DNA from: Breviolum minutum Mf 1.05b.01
Taxonomy: Eukaryota; Sar; Dinophyceae; Suessiales; Symbiodiniaceae
Reading direction: 5' to 3'
Length of the DNA stretch: 64,000 nt
Assembly: GCA_000507305.1 (NCBI GenBank)
Contig: DF239054.1
Coordinates: forward strand, 248,001 to 312,000
In this document: piece after piece, positions 58,346 through 64,000 of the stretch
Position numbering within the stretch: the stretch's first letter is position 1
Layout of the letters: each line of letters starts with the position of its first letter
Translations under genes and position numbers: made by a program
The notes under the pieces: generated by a model
Told to the model about the DNA's origin: nothing
Databases searched by the model: none
What the model saw: the letters and a program-made list of their open reading frames with translations, nothing else

Positions 58346-58790
58346 ATACCTTGCGTTCAGACTTGGGTTTTTTCATCGTTTTTTCCTCCAGGAATGCTGG
58401 ACAGTGAAGGTTTTAAACGGTGGGAATATTCATGAGATTGAAAATAGATTTAAACATCCTTGGCTTCACACTTCATATGGTATGTTAAAAGATCTACTCA
58501 TATTTTTTTCCACGAAATGTAGGTTTCAATACATCCACAAAAGGTAAATCATCCAAAAATGGTGGGTAACAAACAACATCTACATAAGAATATTGAACAC
58601 AACCATCCGTACAAGCCATCCATGTAGGTAAAACTTTAAAAAGTCCGTCCCGAAGCCTAAGCAATGACGACTAGAACATTGAAGGATTTCACGTGGTGTC
58701 ACTGAGAGGCATAAGGCTTCAAAAACATGGGTTTTTTTCACCGAGAGATCCGTTGGGAGTCGTTGGGTTTGCTGGGAGAGTTGTAGATGG

Positions 58791-58792
<2 letters not shown>

Positions 58793-58821
<29 letters not shown>

Positions 58822-58852
58822 TACAACAACTACAACAACTACAACAACTACA
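58793..58852. repeat. AAC / ACTACA microsatellite
   Basis: A run of AAC units turns into ACAACT units; the minus strand reads poly-Val. Confidence 0.93.
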
Positions 58853-59600
58853 ATTGTTGATGAGATAATGTTGGTTCTAAATCTTTCTATAAATTGAGAA
58901 TATGCACTATATATATACATATATATCATGTAATTTAAATATATACATGATATAGATATATATTATATGAAATTGTATGTATCATAATGATACAAATGAT
59001 AGTTTGATGATAAGAATAACAACAAATGTACCTTTGATTTTAATTGTCAAATGTGAAGTGTGTCAATTCCATCCTGCATGTTGTGAAAAAATCAGAAAAC
59101 TCTGGAAGTGCGTTTAACTACCACAGCAGCCCATGCAGACTCTCAAAAATTGATTGACACAAACCGCACTTGTTCTGGCAAATGCGTTGTTTCAGTCTTG
59201 CGTGTATGTCACTGAAAACGCTGCGATGTATATACAGTACCTGAGTTTCAAAGCCAGAAAATTTCTCCGGTCAAGACCGTATAAAAAAGAATGGCTAAAA
59301 GGATTGGGTTTTCATTGCTTTTGAATGGACATCTTGTAGTTTCAGCAAACGTAGCCTGGGAATTTTATGTTTGGAATTACCTTCTATGTTTGGGTAATCT
59401 CTTATGACGAAGATTATACTGCAGATGTATGTAGATTATCGTTAGATCTATTGAACAAATTATTGAGGCATATCCTATTGCTCAGGTTATTGTTCCTTTG
59501 ATCTCTCAGTTTATAATTCATGAATAAATCAAGATTTTAATCGAAATGGGACTTGTTAACAATGTATTCAATGTAATTTCACCTGAACATTTGCCCTCAG

Positions 59601-59757
59601 AGACATACAAAGACACCGTACCCACCATCTTGTAAAGTTGACCCGGAAGACACGGGATTGGTACGAGGTGCCATGGGCGGTGTCAACAGATGTCAACATT
59701 TCGGTCCAAACAGCTTTGACGTGAAAACCTTCCAGAAATTCCCGAGATTTATCCAAG
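59601..59757 (+). CDS. Candidate exon, unidentified protein
   Basis: Acceptor CCCTCAG and donor CAA G|GTATCC bound 157 bases reading RHTKTPYPPSCKVDPEDTGL, then VRGAMGGVNRCQHFGPNSFD, ending KFPRFIQ. The segment is open in a second frame too. Another exon-like segment (ERTDTFETHPDYMFKASEAN) begins after a GTCAG at 59890 but does not share its phase. Confidence 0.35.
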
Positions 59758-60490
59758 GTATCCTAAGCTTCTGGGAAGGTTTAGCTATATCAGATAGATT
59801 TCGGCCAAAGGATTGAAGTAGTATGAATTATAGTTGATTATAGTTCTTGTACATAGGAAATTACAGTATTCTGTTACAGTGAGATGTCAGGAACGTACAG
59901 ACACATTCGAAACCCACCCGGATTACATGTTTAAAGCATCCGAAGCCAACCTGAACATGTTTTCATATATTATTTGGCTATATTTGGCTGCGATTCGCAA
60001 AGATTGTAAGTTTGATATTCCACAAAGAGTCAATTGTCTCAATCAAACCCTACTATACAAACCCTCCTTTTTGGAGGAGGATACCTTCTCATTCTCAGGG
60101 TACTGCATACAATATATTTTTCATACACATATATGATGACTATGCAGATATATGTTCATTGCATTCACCTTTTGCTAGACATTTTTTGGGCATGCTTTCT
60201 AAATTCCTCATACCTGGAAAACAAGTTGCTGTGAATTTCCATCAACTTGAAACCCATAAAACCAGCAATCCAATTGCCTAAAACATGGTACTAACTATAT
60301 GTTTTCCAGTGCAAACCCGTTTTTGGGAGTTTTACCACATGTATCACTTTCAACTGTCGTTGACACCCACCCCACCTCGCCGGAACCACGATCAGACAGC
60401 ACCGTTGGTTTCGCGCAGCACAGCTGCAGCCTTGGCATGATCTTGGCTCAAAATGATCCACCCCCAAAAAAAATGTGGATTCTTAGGTTG

Positions 60491-60611
60491 GCATAGGATT
60501 CCCATGGGACGAGTCCGGTATAATTAACATGAATTCAGTTGATTTGTATGGTAAATGAGTGCCACTTTTTGTGGTAAATTAGTAGGTAAATATATCAGTT
60601 TCACAGCATGG
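60491..60611. mobile_element. M1 element, divergent
   Basis: Left CATAGGATTCCCATGGGAC, inner GGTAAATGAGTG and GTAGGTAAATATATCAG; it appears to be an expanded copy. Confidence 0.65.
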
Positions 60612-61977
60612 GTCCGGAGTCCTATACCTCAATCATGACCAAATCTGTTCACTCTTGAGCTACTTGAGCCTTGAAGATTTTCGAAGAGTTCCTCCGTTTC
60701 ATGCCAAACAAAAACTCAAATTTGCGTCGGGTCGTGGAACAAATCGCGTGGATAAATGGATGGATGGTTGGAGGATTTGTTTTCGGAAAAAAAACAAAAA
60801 AAACAAACACACACAACCTGACTGCTTGAAGGTTGTGATATTCAGACATGTCTTAAGGAAATAACCTGAAACAACCTGGCAATTCTGCTGGTGCCCATTT
60901 TTGGGGATTGTTAAGGGACCCTTTCAAAGGTTGTTGGTGACCTCCAACTAAGGGATCAAAAGCTCACGAATCGAATCACCTGGTTTACATTGTTCAGCTA
61001 TAAATACCCATTGCTTCCGCTATACTACAAAACGTGGCCTGAATGCGCTTTAATCTTCTGAAACCCAACTGATTGGGGGGCCATGTTCGTTGGATTGAAT
61101 TTCTTGCTTTCTGCATTTTATTTTGTCATTTCCCTTACCAACAAAAACTGGCCAGTGATATGCAGATTAATAATATTAATTGATACTTCATAAGCCATAT
61201 TGTACTTACAAGGCTCCCGAACAACGATCTAGTTGGTGGTGTTCAATTATTTTTTGTCAATGTTTTGCCACAGAAGTTTGGACGGTTGCTCCAAAGGAAT
61301 TATATTCGTGTGAGGTAAAGGACCACTTTACCTAGCCTATACTATATAATGCATCGTTGGCTAATATTCGTTGGGGCATGCCTAAACCCTGCAACAGCAG
61401 CAAAATGATCCTCAATATTTACTATCCAGGACCAATATGAACCTTTTATGGAATCCACTGGCCAATCAATTCCGAGAAAACGCAGACCCAAAAAGATGCG
61501 AATGATATGACTCCTGCATCGCCCCCCACCTACTAACAGTGGCAAATGAAGGCTTAGGTTGAGATTCCCAAGCTAAACATGTAGTAATCCTGGCGGTGAC
61601 TGGCATCCTTATGTTGATGCACTCCCTGAAACAAACAGCTTGCCAGGTTGCCCCATTCCTAGAGGAAACGATCGTTTTCCAACCATCTATTTTCAACTAA
61701 GTGCCCCAATCCTAATATACCCCATCTCACCACTTACTAACTTGGTGGGACATCCAAGTGAGCCCAAGTTAGTTCCACCATTCCTATTTTTTTAAGATAT
61801 TTTTCCCACGGGTCATGTTAGAACTACAACAAGCTCCAGGATTTCTGGATTTAGGAACCTGTTAAGACAAAACACTGGGACCAACGAATCAACAATCTGC
61901 AAGGTCCAAGTTGTGTTTGTTTGGATTTAGCTTGTTTTGATTGTTTAGATTGTTTAGACTGGTTATAGTTTGTTTTG

Positions 61978-62078
61978 TTTGTTTTGCTTGCTTGCTTGCT
62001 TGCTTGGTTGTTTGCTTGTTTGTGTGTTTGTTTGTTTGTTTGTTTGTTTGTTTGTTTGGTTGGGTGTTTGTTTGTTTA
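61978..62078. repeat. TTTG / TTGC tetranucleotide tract
   Basis: TTGC units are followed by TTTG units over about 100 bases, with no coding interpretation. Confidence 0.93.
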
Positions 62079-62228
62079 GATTTTGTATTTATGTGTTTTT
62101 GTTTCTCACAAAGCACAACTTGATTAAAGGATATTGAAGATATGATGCAGATATATAGGATTCAACAAGGAACTATAAGATCATTTTTACTTCTCAACAA
62201 GTCAAAGTTTCTCAATTTGACATATATA

Positions 62229-62315
62229 CCCATAGGATCCACATATGGTATATATTTGCCTACATTTACCATAACGATTCACCTTTAAATGTACGTAAAT
62301 CTACCATACATGGAG
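62229..62315. mobile_element. M1 element abutting a candidate exon
   Basis: M1 copy whose right end (ACCATACATGGAG) runs directly into the candidate exon at 62316, so its terminal AG could serve as the splice acceptor. Confidence 0.75.
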
Positions 62316-62479
62316 GATTCACTCGCCAAGGCTTCGGCCCCGAGTCTCGTCCCGAGGTCCACCTTGCTTCGACTTTTGATGGGTCAGGCTGCCGATTCAC
62401 CGATTCCGATGGTGATTCGGTAAGGTTGAATCTACAAGGGACCGGGGGTCCCTGCCGATCGTTATACATGGAGTCATAA
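62316..62479 (+). CDS. Candidate terminal exon, unidentified protein
   Basis: Starting directly after the end of an M1 element (TACATGGAG), one frame reads FTRQGFGPESRPEVHLASTF, then DGSGCRFTDSDGDSVRLNLQ, ending YMES and TAA. Another frame gives DSLAKASAPSLVPRSTLLRL and ends at a GTAAGG donor. The GC-rich codon-like composition stands out; which frame is used is unresolved. Confidence 0.33.
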
Positions 62480-63776
62480 CTTTTGGGGCTTGCAAAAGGA
62501 GGCCGAAAATGAATTGGGTTCCACTTGGGTTATTTCACTCCTATGAATGGAGTTAGAAACCTTACTTATAGCTGGTAGGGGCCCACCTTGTACCCCCGCA
62601 ATGCCATGTTTCCCCTAAGAAATAGCCGCCCAAGGCACGATTGAAGGATCAAGGTGCTTTAATGCTTGAATACGGCCAAAGAGTCTTGGGGTGGCGGGGG
62701 TTACCCTTGGATTTGATAAGTGGGGGGGGGATATATTATGATATATTGATTTTACTTTTCCAGTGTTTCAGCCTCACAAAATGCCCACTCAGATTTTGAT
62801 GTGTTGATATATGTATTAATGTTGTGAAACACACATCCTCGGAGCCTTTGAGCTGAAAAGTACTCTTCTGACATGCTGAATGGTGGAACATCTTTGCCTC
62901 TGAATCAACGAGCTATATACTTGGATGATTTCTCAGTTTGGCTGAATGGTTTGTAAGCAGCGTTTCCCTGCAATGTACCCCACTTGTGCAAGGTTACAGT
63001 AGGGTTTGCTATTTGTCCCATTTTGTGAGGCTTTAAGCATCACAATTAGCTGTTTGAAAATGATGCTTTAAGGGGGACATTCGTCGCAAACTCTGTATAA
63101 GCCAGATAATACTCCCCCCAAACAAATTAACATACCCTAAGAATCATGGGATCTCAAAAATAGGGGTTTGGAGATCCCTAAACCCCGCCATACAGATCTA
63201 AACCCCTCTATAGGAGGATCCAATGATTCTTAGGGTAGCTGAAAATCACCCTTTTGGAAACTGGAAACTCATCTTCCATCCACCTCCATTTCGGGGTTCA
63301 AAATCTTCGTTTTCGGGTCTTCCTCCAAGGCAACAGGCTCTTGATGTACCCTCCTGTTGGTGCACCAGTTGATGTACCTGAAACTCTAAACGATCATTTT
63401 TCAATGGATCTTGGGTAAAACAACAATTTTTGTATATGTATGTATATGTATAGATTTGGTTCATCATCCAACTGAAGGAACCATTAAACAAATGGTTGTT
63501 TAGGGTACCAGGTAGTAGATATCCCAGTAATCATTGGGGTTTTAGCACCATCCCAGGTGGTTTTCTCGCCGGAGTTCGGTTCACCATTAACTTGAACTTA
63601 CCCGAAATTGCACTTTTGAGGCGATGATTTTCCGAACTTCCAAAGGTGGGATATGTTAAAGTTCCTGGAGGGTCAGTATATCAACCAATTATTGAGTCGG
63701 TGGTTGATCTGATTCGCTTACTATTCTATAGTTCCCAATGTGATAATCCCTCTTCAAGGGATTTCCTGGAAGAGTA

Positions 63777-63886
63777 CACGCCCTAAAACTAACAGCTCGC
63801 ACCTGAAAATAGGCCGGGCCCCAAAAAGAAAACTTCTCTTCCAACCCTCCATTTTCAGGGGCGAGCTGTTAGTCTCAGGGAGGGTA
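63777..63886. mobile_element. M3 element
   Basis: M3 copy with arms AACTAACAGCTCGCACCTG / CAGGGGCGAGCTGTTAGT. Confidence 0.87.
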
Positions 63887-64000
63887 TACGACTAGCATTA
63901 ACAACCACTGAACAAAATTGATTGAGTTGCGTTTGGCCTCCCTACTTAGACTAATGGAAGGATTCCACGGGTGGGACCTAAAAGGTCCCACCCCTCTTCC

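Larger units (their letters stand above)
54877..64000. other. Repeat-rich stretch with scattered exon-like islands
   Basis: Repeats: M2 (55566-55674, 58246-58345), M1 (56740-56825, 60491-60611, 62229-62315), M4 (57696-57789), an AAC/ACT tract near 58793-58852, a TTTG tract (61978-62078) and M3 (63777-63886). Open stretches near 56.1, 56.85, 60.35 and 60.67 kb look codon-like (for example LKIFEEFLRFMPNKNSNLRR near 60.67 kb) but stay unassigned. Confidence 0.4.

Noticed and set aside
1..64000. tRNA, rRNA, CRISPR array, LTR retrotransposon, dinoflagellate spliced-leader relic
   Set aside because: Looked for by eye on both strands; nothing recognisable was seen. The palindromic elements are not CRISPR-like: they are dispersed and lack regular spacers.

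Overview
The window reads as nuclear DNA of a dinoflagellate. Three things point there: (i) one gene can be followed through about twenty very short exons and encodes a TIR-type, multi-membrane-span protein of a kind I know as a large dinoflagellate family; (ii) its introns mix GT, GC and GA donors, and most acceptors are AG followed by G; (iii) the introns are long and full of short palindromic elements. No database was available, so the family call rests on motif recognition and on frame and phase bookkeeping.

Layout on the + strand. 1-7.4 kb: mostly repeats and unassigned sequence, with one short P-loop-like exon near 2.35 kb. 7.4-9.2 kb: a more GC-rich, element-free stretch that looks like a compact gene. 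It has a Ser/Pro-rich exon, a pair of tandemly duplicated 57-base exons and a lysine-rich C-terminus with a stop at 9202. 9.2-13.7 kb: repeats and spacer; the missing first exon(s) of the main gene should lie here. 13.69-41.17 kb: the main gene. The twenty proposed exons join without a phase conflict into a 490-residue open reading frame that ends at a TGA at 41171, but three of them (31744, 32670, 41102) and two exon ends are tentative. 41.2-64 kb: exon-like islands (42.66, 43.99, 47.21, 53.25, 54.64, 59.60, 62.32 kb) scattered in repeats. These belong to one or more further genes that I cannot name.

The encoded protein carries TIR landmarks in order: DVFLSHDW, VFVDKLCI, KLTVLWSPRYF and RLWCAYEL. 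Hydrophobic segments lie between the first two landmarks. They are followed by two more hydrophobic stretches, a conserved soluble block (QQLKSF, KCFCC..H.HP, CDR, WFGS) and a hydrophobic C-terminal third.

Repeats dominate the rest. At least ten families of 80-130 bp palindromic, MITE-like elements recur, the two commonest with about 20 and 16 copies. There are also long simple-sequence tracts and one 24-bp satellite inside an intron. I saw no rRNA, tRNA, CRISPR array, long terminal repeat or spliced-leader relic. Nearly all long open frames elsewhere are readings through repeats or simple sequence. Repeat coordinates were read by eye and may be off by a few bases.
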